Below, piece by piece: positions 1 to 9,423 of a stretch of DNA of 64,000 nt. The translations under genes were made by a program, and so were the position numbers. Origin of the DNA: a bacterium (GTDB lineage Bacteria > Patescibacteriota > Microgenomatia > UBA1406 > GWC2-37-13). Position 1 is the first letter of the stretch; each line of letters begins with the position of its first letter. The notes beneath the pieces are model-generated. The model was given only the letters and a program-made list of their open reading frames with translations, was not told where the DNA came from and did not search any database. Location of the stretch: positions 1 to 64,000 of the forward strand of contig JAKQDR010000172.1 in the NCBI GenBank assembly GCA_029573715.1. Reading direction: 5' to 3'.

Positions 1-97
1 TAAGCTGGAGTTCCAAACTAGGCTCGATAAGAGGTCTTAGGTTCGAGCAAAGTACGGTGACCAGCTCAAGTAGACATCGTTCCCATGTGAATGGGGC

Positions 98-1441
98 ATG
101 TTGGTTGTTCTATCTTCAATTTTCAATAGAATCGATAAGCATGATAGAATGATAGTTATGTTAGACGTGGAAGGAGCGACTTCAGATCACCATAGTCATC
201 AAGGAGCAGACGCCACAAAAAACGAGAAGCCTGGCGTCGAGGCAGGAATGCCTGAGATTATCGACAGCATATCCCTTCCGCCAGGCATCACACTGCGTGA
301 TTTGAGGAGATTTGCGCCTATTACAATTCCTCTTATTGTTCATTTCTCATTTCGGGGTCAGGATACCGTGACTTTTCAAATAGGGACGGAATTCTACACA
401 CTGCGTTGTGGTGTCTCCTACGTTCTTGGGAGTGGGGGTGAGGAAAACAAAATGACATATCTTAATCCATTGCATCATGGATCTGCAGCGGATGAATCAA
501 ACATTCCATTTGCCCTCGACGATTATTTAGCAACGCCCGCATCAAGAAGTGCGGGAATAGACGTGCATGTTTCCGCATCGGGACAGGTAATAGATGAATT
601 GATTCAAGAATACCAAGAAACACAAGTTCGTCGGTCCCAGGCAAATGAGGTGCTAAGGGCTTTCGAACCTTACCTATACGAGAATGGCCATCGTTTGACA
701 GAGAGGCGCGACACCATCATTAATGATGTCTTAGTATGTGAATTCCCTGAACTTGCATCTTTGGAGAAAGGGCGTGGATATGTAAATTCTGTGCTCTTCT
801 CTATCACTTGGACTGCGCAGGCACTATATCTTGATTCAATAGATATAGGAGAACACGATGTTACTATAGAATCATGTATAACGGAGTCGGCACGAAGATT
901 CTTTACGTTCCTTAATAATGTAGTTTTGCCACAGCTAAAATTACTGCGTGAAGCTCAGAGCCAGGGAGACACCTTTTCTCTTGTGTTAAATAAGTATAAT
1001 TACGAATATCCCTCACTTTCGGCACAAGAAGGAACAGCTGTAATGGCAGCATTGCTATCAGACGCAGGCACATCTATTTGTATACCAAGTGGGAATTGTC
1101 CTGTTCAAGCAATAGCTGCGCTTGATGGTTTAATGCAGGGCCATGCAGATAATTTTCCCCTGCTATCAGCGTCCGCGAAAGCAAGAAGCGATGCTGGTCA
1201 ATTACGTATTGACCCTGAGACCGGGTTCCTTACCACCACTTACGAAGGTCTCAATCTCTGGGAAGCTGTATATCACGGTGATGGTCCTATCGAACATTGT
1301 ATACAAACCCTACGTGCCTCAGCACATCCCGGCGAATTGATTAGTGGATTTCCCCACGTCGTGTTTAAAGATGTTCTTAAAAAAGAGCCTGACGAATCAA
1401 AACCGAGAGAAATCAAGATAACATGGGATGACCTACGATAG
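98..1441 (+). CDS. Hypothetical protein, 447 aa
   Basis: No family recognised. The reading frame is long and uninterrupted, with balanced globular composition and no signal peptide or clear membrane segment. The first ATG is used here; in-frame ATGs at 149 and 158 are equally possible because no start has a convincing ribosome binding site. It is followed after 11 bases by another unknown gene on the same strand. The sequence upstream (1-97) holds no supportable feature; the window starts in the middle of something. Reality as a gene is fairly sure from length, function is not known. Confidence 0.6.
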   Translation: MLVVLSSIFNRIDKHDRMIVMLDVEGATSDHHSHQGADATKNEKPGVEAGMPEIIDSISLPPGITLRDLRRFAPITIPLIVHFSFRGQDTVTFQIGTEFYTLRCGVSYVLGSGGEENKMTYLNPLHHGSAADESNIPFALDDYLATPASRSAGIDVHVSASGQVIDELIQEYQETQVRRSQANEVLRAFEPYLYENGHRLTERRDTIINDVLVCEFPELASLEKGRGYVNSVLFSITWTAQALYLDSIDIGEHDVTIESCITESARRFFTFLNNVVLPQLKLLREAQSQGDTFSLVLNKYNYEYPSLSAQEGTAVMAALLSDAGTSICIPSGNCPVQAIAALDGLMQGHADNFPLLSASAKARSDAGQLRIDPETGFLTTTYEGLNLWEAVYHGDGPIEHCIQTLRASAHPGELISGFPHVVFKDVLKKEPDESKPREIKITWDDLR

Positions 1442-1452
1442 CCAGTGTATCA

Positions 1453-1995
1453 ATGTATCATATCATTATGAAACTCTACCGCTTCAGCCCAATAGACACT
1501 CAGGAAGAGTTGCTGAAAGCCATTCGCCACATTCACAAAGAAAGCTCTCGGCTGTGTATGCGGTCTTTTGGCCGATATCTTCCCAACGCGGGGAATATGG
1601 GGGTGTTTTGTCATTATGACGATGAATATGCGCACCTTACCAGCATACGCGAGTCACTCACTGAAGCATCAGACAATATAAATCAAAAGTATTTTCGTCT
1701 GTACCAGCCCATCATTATTCCCGCCGACAAAGAAGTACCCGAAACAATCTATTCATATTTGTATATCAGAAAGCCCGACCCCTATCGTCATCATGTTGGG
1801 GATGTTGATTATTATCTTGACCCTGCAGAATATCAGAAAGTTAAAACCAGGGTGATACAAGGAAGTGGCCCACCCGGCACCCGCGTTTTTGAACGCACCG
1901 ATTTGGATATGATTGAGCTGTATGATCCCGATGTTGACGTGTTGGCGTATGTGAGCACCACCAAGATGGTCGAACATGTGCGCGTGAAACAATAA
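1453..1995 (+). CDS. Hypothetical protein, 180 aa
   Basis: Unrecognised protein. The likely natural start is the second methionine (1468, MKLYRFSPID), five codons in. The body mixes charged and aromatic residues, with no membrane segment and no obvious catalytic motif. It sits nine bases ahead of a Nudix gene and a HIT gene on the same strand, so the three are probably co-transcribed. That suggests a link with nucleotide or small-molecule turnover, but this is only context. Confidence 0.6.
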   Translation: MYHIIMKLYRFSPIDTQEELLKAIRHIHKESSRLCMRSFGRYLPNAGNMGVFCHYDDEYAHLTSIRESLTEASDNINQKYFRLYQPIIIPADKEVPETIYSYLYIRKPDPYRHHVGDVDYYLDPAEYQKVKTRVIQGSGPPGTRVFERTDLDMIELYDPDVDVLAYVSTTKMVEHVRVKQ

Positions 1996-2004
1996 CAGAG
2001 ATTT

Positions 2005-2409
2005 ATGCACAAAAAATTCATAGACAAACTTGCATTTATTGACATAAAAGATCGTAAGATGCTGGTCACTCTCAGCAGAGGGAAAGATGTTTGGTATATC
2101 CCGGGTGGAAAACGTGAGGAAAAAGAGACTGACATTCAAGCGCTTAGCCGTGAAATTTATGAGGAGCTTTCCGTCAGCATTCTCCCCCACTCAGCCAAAC
2201 TTTACGGCATATTTGATGCGCCCGCCCACGGAAAGCCGGAAGGAGTGCTTGTCCGCATGACGTGTTACACCGCTTCCTACACAGGAAGTCTTAAGCCCAG
2301 TGCCGAGATACAAGCGCTTGATTATTTCTCATATCGTCAAAAGCATTTATGTTCTGACGTAGACAACTTGATATTTGACCATGTGAAACAGAATGGATTA
2401 ATTGACTAA
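2005..2409 (+). CDS. Nudix hydrolase
   Basis: Nudix proteins hydrolyse nucleoside diphosphates linked to another moiety, with divalent metal bound by the Nudix box. The box is visible at about residues 34-57: GGKREEKE, then seven residues, then REIYEELSV, which fits Gx5Ex7REUxEExGU except that Ser replaces the last Gly. Length (134 aa) is typical of a single-domain member. The gene lies between an unknown gene and a HIT gene, seven bases from the latter. Substrate cannot be read from sequence; housecleaning of modified nucleotides is the usual default. Confidence 0.85.
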   Translation: MHKKFIDKLAFIDIKDRKMLVTLSRGKDVWYIPGGKREEKETDIQALSREIYEELSVSILPHSAKLYGIFDAPAHGKPEGVLVRMTCYTASYTGSLKPSAEIQALDYFSYRQKHLCSDVDNLIFDHVKQNGLID

Positions 2410-2416
2410 CACCTCT

Positions 2417-2893
2417 ATGTATCAGCACGCCCCACCAAACTATATCTGTCCGATTTGTTGTGCCGTGCGTGGTGAGTGGTCAGATAAAACAATGATACGG
2501 AGCGAAGATATTGTGTATCGAGATGAAAACGCAATGGCGCTTATTAATTCTAAATTTATTCTTAATAATCCCGGTCATGTGATAATTGTGCCAACGGCGC
2601 ATTATGAAAATATTTACGAACTACCCGATGAGGTGAGTGCGCACATTGCGCATATTGTCCGCCGCATAAGCCTGGCGCTCAAAGCGGTGCGAAACTGTGA
2701 GGGTGTCACTGTGTTGCAAAATAATGAACCGGCAAGCGAGCAGCACGCATTCCATTATCACATGCACGTTATTCCCCGCTTTCCCGCCGACAATTTATAT
2801 CAGCACATATTCAACACCCGCGTTTCTGAGCCGAGTGAACGGGTTAATTTTGCGCGTGAGTTACGCCACTACTTGCAAATGCATACAAACTGA
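2417..2893 (+). CDS. HIT family nucleotide hydrolase/transferase
   Basis: The active-site triad HYHMHVIP at about residues 113-120 matches the HIT motif HxHxHxx, in which the middle histidine takes the nucleotidyl group. An N-terminal CPICC resembles the zinc-binding pair found in many bacterial HIT proteins. The ATG at 2417 is chosen over an in-frame TTG at 2402 that would overlap the Nudix stop. Length is 158 aa. It is the last gene of the small rightward group and converges on the flippase gene five bases away. It probably acts on dinucleoside polyphosphates or AMP conjugates. Confidence 0.88.
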   Translation: MYQHAPPNYICPICCAVRGEWSDKTMIRSEDIVYRDENAMALINSKFILNNPGHVIIVPTAHYENIYELPDEVSAHIAHIVRRISLALKAVRNCEGVTVLQNNEPASEQHAFHYHMHVIPRFPADNLYQHIFNTRVSEPSERVNFARELRHYLQMHTN

Positions 2894-2898
2894 CAAGA

Positions 2899-4230
2899 TT
2901 ATGCTATCGCTGATGCCTGACTTCCACGAGGCATATTTCGGTAGTACAGCCAAAACACATATCCCTGACCTATGGTGACACCTAAAAGGCCAATGCCTAA
3001 GACGAGTGGCCCTGCAAATGCCTGCAATTGTGGAACGAGTATAAAACACGCAGTGGTGACAAATATAAAATATAAGATGTTTGACACCAGAAGCACCTGT
3101 GGTCGTTTGAAAGTATATAGATGAAAAAGCGCAAATACTTGTCCCACGCTAAAGAGCATATATGCAAGCCCTGAAAGCCGCGTGAGCATCGGTGTCTCGA
3201 CGAACTTTGCAGTAAATACCAGATGAAAGAACCAATCGGGAACAAGAAGCAGCGCTCCGAAACAAATGGTTGGTATCATAAGATACAAAGCGCTTTGCTT
3301 AATAATACGTGCGGCTTGTTCTTGCGTCTTAACGAGTGCATACTTGGGCGATAGAACTTGAGTGATGCTTACTACCGTTGAAATGATGGTCAGCATTACT
3401 TTTTGCGCAAGGCCATAATCAGCCACCTGGGTGCGCAGGCCAAAATATGACATGATGAAAAGATCCATACGCATACCCAGATTGAAAAATTGTGAGGCGA
3501 TAAAATTGGTAAGCGTATACTCGATGCGCAGTTGCTTGCGTGATACCTTTGCATTAGAAATGATTTGCCCCACATCAGTGCGATAAAACCAAGCTGCCAT
3601 GCCGATAAAAATTGCGGGGCCCAAGATGCCAAACACAAATATGATAGAGGTGAGATTCGCCATGTTGAGCGGATACAGCAGAATTACCACGATTGTTTTT
3701 ATTACATTCGAGGCATTGAGCCAAATATTTGCAGTCAGAAATTTTTTCATCGCAAAAAACATATTAAGCAAGGTGTTTTGCCAAATAAAAAATAGAACAG
3801 ATACAGCGGTTATGGCCAATACATGAAAGTCTGATCCGGTTTTAAAAAAGACGCGATCAAGCGTTGGAAATGCGACAATAAGAAGCACAATAACCATCGA
3901 TGCAAGACCGCTTTGATATGAGATGGTAGTTTTAATAAAGCTCAGAAGCTCTTCTCGCCGACCATTTTTGGCGTGCATTCCGGGGATGTTGGAATAAATA
4001 GTAGCAGTCACTCCAAACTCCATGATATTTGCAAGAAGATAGCTGATGTTTAAAAGCACTGTCATTACTCCATATTCAACACGCTCCATAGTGCGTGTCA
4101 GAAGAAGCACGAAAAAGAGCGCAAAGGCGATATTAAGATACGTGCCGATGGTATTTACGATGATTGACCGTCCGGTTTTTGATCCGAAATGGCGGATGAC
4201 TTGTTGAACTCTGTTATTAAGCACATTCAT
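2899..4230 (-). CDS. Polysaccharide/lipid flippase, MATE-like (Wzx type)
   Basis: 443 aa with about twelve hydrophobic segments spread evenly. The N-terminus resembles polysaccharide biosynthesis exporters: a basic cytoplasmic start, a first helix near 25-45, then LLLTRTMERVEYG, the usual loop of this family. Such proteins flip lipid-linked sugars across the cytoplasmic membrane for cell-surface glycan assembly. It follows yebC on the same strand with a 12-base gap, so the two may share a transcript, although there is no functional tie. Substrate is unknown. MurJ or another MOP-superfamily role cannot be ruled out. Confidence 0.75.
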   Translation of the reverse strand: MNVLNNRVQQVIRHFGSKTGRSIIVNTIGTYLNIAFALFFVLLLTRTMERVEYGVMTVLLNISYLLANIMEFGVTATIYSNIPGMHAKNGRREELLSFIKTTISYQSGLASMVIVLLIVAFPTLDRVFFKTGSDFHVLAITAVSVLFFIWQNTLLNMFFAMKKFLTANIWLNASNVIKTIVVILLYPLNMANLTSIIFVFGILGPAIFIGMAAWFYRTDVGQIISNAKVSRKQLRIEYTLTNFIASQFFNLGMRMDLFIMSYFGLRTQVADYGLAQKVMLTIISTVVSITQVLSPKYALVKTQEQAARIIKQSALYLMIPTICFGALLLVPDWFFHLVFTAKFVETPMLTRLSGLAYMLFSVGQVFALFHLYTFKRPQVLLVSNILYFIFVTTACFILVPQLQAFAGPLVLGIGLLGVTIGQGYVFWLYYRNMPRGSQASAIA

Positions 4231-4242
4231 AGGAGTCTTAAG

Positions 4243-4989
4243 TTAAGCGACTTGTTGCGCAACCGCGTTGTGAAATACTTCCTGTACATCATCATGGTCC
4301 TCAAGTGCGGCTATTAGTGTATCAAGTTGTGTGGCAATTGTGTCGGAAATGGGAATAGTGAGCGTGGGTACGTAGACAGGTTGGGGTTGATCGAGTATGG
4401 TGCACTGATTGTTTTTTGCAATATCTCCGGCGTGACCCATTTGCTCAAATGGAAAGAAAAATCGGGCTACCCCCTTTTCATTATCCATATCATGAGCCTG
4501 CAAGGCCTCGGCAATTTTAAGCACACTCTCTTCTTGTGTGTGATTTTCAGCCTCAGGCAAGTGTACTTCCATAGTTGCACAGTGGGTGAAAAGATGGCGG
4601 ACAGACCCCACCCCTCCAAGTTTAGCCCCATATTTGTGCACCAAGCTTTGAATTTCACCATTTGTTCGATTTGGATTATCTGATGTTGCAGTCACTAAAA
4701 GTTGTATTCCCCCGGGCCCGAACAGTTCGTATAAGAGGCTTTTGAGGCTGTCTTTTCCGGCCCCTGCTCCTTTTGCAATGGCCCGCTCAATATTATCTTT
4801 AGGCATGCTCGCCTCTCGCGCTTTTTCAATAGCCACTCTCAATCGGGCGTTAAAGGCAGGATCAGGAGAACCCCCTTCGATAATTACCACACTAATTGCC
4901 TTTGAGAGTTTGCCAAAATTTGACGATTTTTTGGCATCTTGCGCTGTTTTTCTTCCGAGATTATTTTTCCATTTGGAATGACCGGCCAT
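4243..4989 (-). CDS. yebC: YebC/PmpR family protein
   Basis: The start MAGHSKW is the family's invariant N-terminus and sets the start at 4989, discarding 12 upstream in-frame codons. Family features follow: AQDAKKSSNFGKLSKAI, then MPKDNIERAIAKGAG near residues 75-90, and a C-terminal domain with the expected acidic stretch. Length of 248 aa is standard. YebC proteins were long called transcription regulators; more recent work on family members ties them to translation of proline-rich stretches. That would suit a genome encoding Thr/Pro-repeat surface proteins, but the link is inference. A TACAAT box on the minus strand at 5041-5046 could serve as its -10. Confidence 0.92.
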   Translation of the reverse strand: MAGHSKWKNNLGRKTAQDAKKSSNFGKLSKAISVVIIEGGSPDPAFNARLRVAIEKAREASMPKDNIERAIAKGAGAGKDSLKSLLYELFGPGGIQLLVTATSDNPNRTNGEIQSLVHKYGAKLGGVGSVRHLFTHCATMEVHLPEAENHTQEESVLKIAEALQAHDMDNEKGVARFFFPFEQMGHAGDIAKNNQCTILDQPQPVYVPTLTIPISDTIATQLDTLIAALEDHDDVQEVFHNAVAQQVA

Positions 4990-5097
4990 ACGGAACGTAT
5001 TACTAGTAATAAAACACTTTGGCATTCTCTATCCAATTAGATTGTATCAGAAGCTTGTGAGAATAGGCTTCTCTTTTAGCCCTTCATGTAGTACTAT

Positions 5098-6564
5098 ATG
5101 GATACATTTATGTCACGTTTACCCACTCAAAAACTAACCAAGATTGTGGCCACATTAGGCCCTGCATCAGATACTCCAGAGCTTATAGAACGACTCATGC
5201 TTGCCGGAGTCAACATTTTCCGTTTTAACTTTAAGCATGGTGAGATTCAGTGGCATAAAGAACGAGTGAAGCGTGTGCGTGAAGTTGCAAAAAAGCTTGG
5301 TATGCCCGTCGGGCTTATGATGGATTTGCAAGGCCCATCTTTTCGCATCATCTTGGATGAGCCCCAAAAACAGATAAAGTTTGGTGATGTGTTCGTGTTT
5401 GGCTCACCTTCATTCACACTCACCCATCCCCACATCATTCACTCCCTTGTCAAAGGCCAGAAGCTTCTCATGGATGATGGCACGATTACGTTTGAAGTGG
5501 TCGATACCCCCGCCCCTGGTGTCGACACCGTGCACATTCGCTCATTATCAGATGCAACGCTTAAAACGCGCAAATCGCTTAATATTCCAGGTGCTGACTT
5601 TCCTATTGATATTTTGACAGAGCGAGATTATGTGGGGATTGACATCGCGGTTGAAGAACACATGGAAATTGTGGCGTTTTCATTCTCACGTACTGCACAA
5701 GATATTATCGATGTTCGACAAGAGCTTAGATCCAAAGGGTGTGTAGCCCCAATATGCGCCAAACTTGAAACGGTGCAATCCATGGAGAATTTAGAAGGCA
5801 TTGTAAAAGAAACCGATATTGTTATGGTCGCACGGGGTGATCTTGGTGTTGAGGCGCCCATTGAGCACCTACCCATCTATCAGAAACGCATGATTCAGAT
5901 GTGTTTGAAATACGGCAAATCAGTCATCACCGCGACTCAAATGATGGCGAGTATGGAGTTTAACCCATTCCCCACCCGAGCAGAGGTGCTTGATGTGGCC
6001 AATGCAGTGCTTGACAATACAGACGCCATTATGCTCTCGGGTGAGTCGGCAAGTGGAAAATATCCAGTTGAGACGGTAGCGCTTATGGCGAAAATTGCTC
6101 AAAACACAGAGATACATGGAAAGACATTTAGGCATCCAGTGACAAAGCTACATTTGGAGACCAGCTCATCTCGAGTGGCACATGTGGCATACAAATTATA
6201 TGAAGATTGTCTGTGTTCGGGTAAGCCGGTGAGTGCATTTTTAACATTTACCCACTCAGGACGAACTGCGCAACTTATGTCGCATTTCAGACAAGATATT
6301 CCCATTTATGCTTTCACCACTGACCCCCTTGTATATGGGTCTTTGTGTCTTAGCTACGGAGTGGTGCCGCTTTTCCCGAACAATCCTCTTTCAGGGCCAG
6401 TGGGCAGGACCCACATAAAAGACGGCGTATCGCGTCTGAAAGAGTTGGGCTATGTACAAGATGGCGATTATGTCATTGTGGTGCATGGGGATGTGTGGGG
6501 TGCCGCAGGAGGGACTTCAACGGTGCGCATCGTACAGGTGGGAGAGGATAATTCGCCCCTATGA
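5098..6564 (+). CDS. pyk: Pyruvate kinase
   Basis: Catalyses phosphoenolpyruvate plus ADP to pyruvate plus ATP in the cytoplasm, the last step of glycolysis. Seen: KIVATLGPAS near the N-terminus, CAKLETVQSMEN carrying the catalytic Lys, MVARGDLGVEAP for metal and substrate binding, and ITATQMMASM. The C-terminal domain is present, giving 488 aa, normal for the family. The start could also be the ATG at 5110. The stop TGA overlaps the start of lepA (ATGA), so the two genes are translationally coupled. Its product feeds the pyruvate formate-lyase and ADP-forming acetyl-CoA synthetase encoded at 36-43 kb. Confidence 0.96.
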   Translation: MDTFMSRLPTQKLTKIVATLGPASDTPELIERLMLAGVNIFRFNFKHGEIQWHKERVKRVREVAKKLGMPVGLMMDLQGPSFRIILDEPQKQIKFGDVFVFGSPSFTLTHPHIIHSLVKGQKLLMDDGTITFEVVDTPAPGVDTVHIRSLSDATLKTRKSLNIPGADFPIDILTERDYVGIDIAVEEHMEIVAFSFSRTAQDIIDVRQELRSKGCVAPICAKLETVQSMENLEGIVKETDIVMVARGDLGVEAPIEHLPIYQKRMIQMCLKYGKSVITATQMMASMEFNPFPTRAEVLDVANAVLDNTDAIMLSGESASGKYPVETVALMAKIAQNTEIHGKTFRHPVTKLHLETSSSRVAHVAYKLYEDCLCSGKPVSAFLTFTHSGRTAQLMSHFRQDIPIYAFTTDPLVYGSLCLSYGVVPLFPNNPLSGPVGRTHIKDGVSRLKELGYVQDGDYVIVVHGDVWGAAGGTSTVRIVQVGEDNSPL

Positions 6565-8303
6565 GACGTATCCGCAATTTTGCTGTCATCGCCCATGTAG
6601 ATCATGGCAAATCCACCCTTGCCGATCGGCTTCTTGAGCTCACTCGCACCATTGATCCGGCTGCGCACAATCACCAGGTACTTGATAGAAATCCCATTTC
6701 ACGCGAACGAGGTATCACCATCAAACTTGCACCAGTACGCATGCACTACGAGCACGGCGGTGTTGAGTATATTTTGAATCTCATTGATACACCGGGACAC
6801 GTTGATTTCTCATATGAAGTGGATAGGACGCTTGCATGTGTTGAGGGTGTGTTGCTTTTGGTTGACGCGACTCAAGGCATTCAAGCCCAAACCATCGCCA
6901 ACGCATACAAAGCCTTGGAAAAAAATCTCACTATCATACCGGTGGTAAATAAGATCGACTTGCCGAATGCTCAAGAAACACAAACACGCGTGGCACTGCA
7001 AGACTTTCTCGGATGTTCGCCTGATGATATATTTAGCGTGTCAGCAAAAACGGGGCAAGGAGTTACCGAGCTTCTTCATGCGCTGATATCCAAAATACCT
7101 GCCCCTGAGGTTTCTGAAAGTCAGCAAGCACAAAGCTTAATATTTGATTCGTATTATGACACTCATTTAGGTGTTGTCGCATTCGTGCGCGTCATACAAG
7201 CTGAAGTGAAAGCACGCATACCCCTCACTCTTTGTGCAACGAGCGCTCAATTTGAGCCGACTGAGGTAGGTTTTTTTCTTCCTGATTTGACAAAGCAAGA
7301 AAAGCTTCAGTCGGGTGATATTGGATATATCGCAACAAACCTCAAAGATATCCATCAAGTCACCGTCGGAGACACTATTGTGGATGCAAAACAATCTGCA
7401 CACTCACTTCCCGGTTATCGGCGTGTGAAGCCCATGGTGTTTGCAAGCCTTTTCCCTACTGATCCGGCTGATTATACGAATTTTAAGAAAGCGTTAGAAA
7501 AACTCACGCTCAATGATGCGGCACTTGACTATCAATCCATATATAGCCAAGCATTGGGTGCAGGGTTTCGGGTTGGATTTTTAGGGTTGCTTCATGCAGA
7601 TGTGGTGCGTGAGCGGTTAGAGCGTGAATTTAATCTGTCTATCATCCTCACCCCTCCGCAAGTCGATTTTAAACGCATCTCAGATGGTTGGTATGAAGAG
7701 CCCATTGTCAAACTACTTATCATTACGCCTTCCGCCTATGTGGGTGCTGTCATGAAATTGTGCGAAGCTCATCGTGCTACGTTTGTAACTATGGACAATA
7801 AGCATCAAGTTTCCTTAAGCTACACCATGCCACTTGCCGAGATGATATCTGATTTTTTCGATGCACTAAAGTCAGCAACGTCAGGTTATGCATCGCTTGA
7901 TTGGGAGCTTGTTGACTATGCGCCGGTGAAAGCCGATAAGCTCTCGCTTCTTTTAAATAGCCAGCCTGTTGAGGAGTTTTCGGAAATAGTTGTGGCTGAT
8001 AGATCATATGAAAAGGCCCAAAATATTTGTAAGCGAATGCGTGCGCTCATTCCTCGTCAACAATATGAGGTTAAGATTCAAGCGCATTACAAAGGCAAGA
8101 TTATCGCTTCAGAGCGCATTGCTCCATTTCGAAAAGATGTGCTTGTGAAAAGTGGTAAAAATCTAGGCTCTGGTGATGTTGGAAGGCGCAAAATGCTTTT
8201 GGAGCGGCAAAAAGAGGGAAAAAAACGGATGAAAATGGTGGGGAAGGTTGAGATACCCAAAGATGCATTTCAGAAAATGTTTATGGGGAGAGAGGGTAAA
8301 TAG
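6561..8303 (+). CDS. lepA: Elongation factor 4 (LepA) ribosome-associated GTPase
   Basis: All GTPase motifs are present: AHVDHGKST at residues 11-19, RGITIK, DTPGHVDF and NKID. The C-terminal tail shows the LepA-specific signature (GDVGRRKMLLERQKEGKKRM followed by the VEIP segment), which separates it from EF-G, BipA and TetM. Length 580 aa is close to the usual 600. The start overlaps the pyk stop by four bases. LepA acts on the ribosome during elongation or biogenesis. No terminator with a U-tract is visible downstream; the next 411 bases are repeat-rich spacer. Confidence 0.96.
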   Translation: MRRIRNFAVIAHVDHGKSTLADRLLELTRTIDPAAHNHQVLDRNPISRERGITIKLAPVRMHYEHGGVEYILNLIDTPGHVDFSYEVDRTLACVEGVLLLVDATQGIQAQTIANAYKALEKNLTIIPVVNKIDLPNAQETQTRVALQDFLGCSPDDIFSVSAKTGQGVTELLHALISKIPAPEVSESQQAQSLIFDSYYDTHLGVVAFVRVIQAEVKARIPLTLCATSAQFEPTEVGFFLPDLTKQEKLQSGDIGYIATNLKDIHQVTVGDTIVDAKQSAHSLPGYRRVKPMVFASLFPTDPADYTNFKKALEKLTLNDAALDYQSIYSQALGAGFRVGFLGLLHADVVRERLEREFNLSIILTPPQVDFKRISDGWYEEPIVKLLIITPSAYVGAVMKLCEAHRATFVTMDNKHQVSLSYTMPLAEMISDFFDALKSATSGYASLDWELVDYAPVKADKLSLLLNSQPVEEFSEIVVADRSYEKAQNICKRMRALIPRQQYEVKIQAHYKGKIIASERIAPFRKDVLVKSGKNLGSGDVGRRKMLLERQKEGKKRMKMVGKVEIPKDAFQKMFMGREGK

Positions 8304-8355
8304 AAACGTTGCGTGCAAGTCACAGTGGTATAAGGTAAAAGAACAAAGATAAGAG

Positions 8356-8396
8356 AGTTCTCGGCGGAGTTTATCCCCCCTTTGCGGGGCTCGAAC
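8356..8396 (+). repeat. 41-bp dispersed repeat, copy 1
   Basis: Starts AGTTCTCGGCGGAG and ends GGGGCTCGAAC. It matches the copy at 8652-8692 at 40 of 41 positions. The centre (CCCC, TTTG, CGGG) can form a small hairpin, and the ends (GTTCTCG and CTCGAAC) are near-inverted. Confidence 0.9.
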
Positions 8397-8423
8397 AGTA
8401 TCAAGTTACAAGATGAAAGTTAA

Positions 8424-8447
8424 AAGTATAAAGTATAAAGTATAAAG
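8424..8447 (+). repeat. 7-bp tandem repeat (AAGTATA x3)
   Basis: Three exact head-to-tail copies of AAGTATA plus a partial fourth. The unit length equals that of a similar array (GTACAGA) at 63566-63593 near the other end of the window. Confidence 0.9.
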
Positions 8448-8651
8448 ATGAGTCGTTCTCGATTTCACTCGAACTGTATCAAAACAAAGTGCTAATTAGT
8501 AAATACTAAATAATGAAAGCTAAACGCTAAAAGCTATATGCTATATGCTGAGCAATATAACCTTCGAGCAATGCGCATATCGTGCTCCAAGCCGCCCTCA
8601 TGTCATCCTGAGCTTGACGAAGGGTGACGATAAAGTCGAACACTAGCAGAA

Positions 8652-8692
8652 AGTTCTCGGCGGAGTTTATCCCCCCTTCGCGGGGCTCGAAC
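8652..8692 (+). repeat. 41-bp dispersed repeat, copy 2
   Basis: Second copy of the 8356-8396 repeat, same orientation, one substitution (TTCG in place of TTTG in the loop of the internal hairpin). A shorter element with the same ends, GTTCTCG and CTCGAAC, but an unrelated centre lies at 8455-8474. Confidence 0.9.
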
Positions 8693-8714
8693 GATATTTT
8701 TAGAAGATGTGTGC

Positions 8715-9419
8715 TTAAGTTTTTACATTCTGCCCACCCACAAGTTCATTGTGAGAAGTTATGACGAATGTGGTAAGTTTGCGCACATATGTGTCAAGCG
8801 TGTTTGAAGTGATTGATTGCAAACTAATTGATGAGGCAGTTTGTATCTGCTTTTCCATTTCTTGAACAAGTTGCCTTCTTTGTGCTAAGTATTTTGCATC
8901 AGCGAGCGGATGATCTCTTCCCTTATATCGCTTAGCGATATCGTCATAGCGTTCATCTACTGTGACAACACCTTTTGGGCTGATGCGCTCATCTGCATAT
9001 CGAAAAATCTTAATCGTCATATCACTGCTTTCATGTGCATGCATGATCTTTGAAAGGCTCGACATTCCCAGAAGCCTCAAGAGCTCTTCGTTTTGAGTTA
9101 TTTCACGTGCCATTACAACGGTAGCGACACCTTCATCATCTCCATAGAGTGCTTTTACTTCTTGTTGTACTTTACGCCAGTACTCTTTGTGCTCTTGAAT
9201 ATGTGAGTCTGGTGTTTTGTCTAGATCAAACTTCACGATATTTCCCATATCATGAAGCAAACATGCGGCAATGAGAAAGTCTCTTCTGACTTGTGTCGGA
9301 TCCAACAGATGGTCAGACACATATACTGCCATCGCAGTAACCCAATACATATGTGTCTGGAGGTTCGGTGGAACGCGATAACGCTCATAGGCCTCTTGTA
9401 TGGTGTGCACCTGAGCCAT
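8715..9419 (-). CDS. HD-domain phosphohydrolase
   Basis: The histidine-aspartate pair in LLHDMGNIVKFD (about residues 55-66), preceded by a His in the helix QTHMYWVTAMA, fits the HD metal-dependent phosphohydrolase superfamily. The start at 9419 (MAQVHTIQEAYERY) is preferred because it falls four bases after the upstream gene's stop; an ORF start at 9467 would overlap that gene. Length is 234 aa. It is the third gene of a minus-strand set with a membrane protein and a surface protein. HD proteins act on nucleotides or cyclic nucleotides; the substrate cannot be told. Confidence 0.75.
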   Translation of the reverse strand: MAQVHTIQEAYERYRVPPNLQTHMYWVTAMAVYVSDHLLDPTQVRRDFLIAACLLHDMGNIVKFDLDKTPDSHIQEHKEYWRKVQQEVKALYGDDEGVATVVMAREITQNEELLRLLGMSSLSKIMHAHESSDMTIKIFRYADERISPKGVVTVDERYDDIAKRYKGRDHPLADAKYLAQRRQLVQEMEKQIQTASSISLQSITSNTLDTYVRKLTTFVITSHNELVGGQNVKT

Positions 9420-9423
9420 AGGA

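Larger units (their letters stand above)
8304..8714. other. Repeat-rich spacer without a gene
   Basis: This 411-base gap between lepA and the convergent HD gene has no credible ORF. It holds a 41-bp repeat twice, a degenerate third element that shares only its ends, a 7-bp tandem repeat, and a short stretch at about 8600-8628 beginning TGTCATCCTGAGC, a motif seen in intergenic regions of many bacterial genomes. Words such as AAGCTATATGCTATATGC around 8530-8550 are also internally repetitive. The spacer looks like accumulated small repeats and not a decayed gene. Confidence 0.7.

Noticed and set aside
8304-8714. CRISPR array
   Set aside because: Only two long near-identical repeats with a 255-base interval, no regular spacers and no cas genes.
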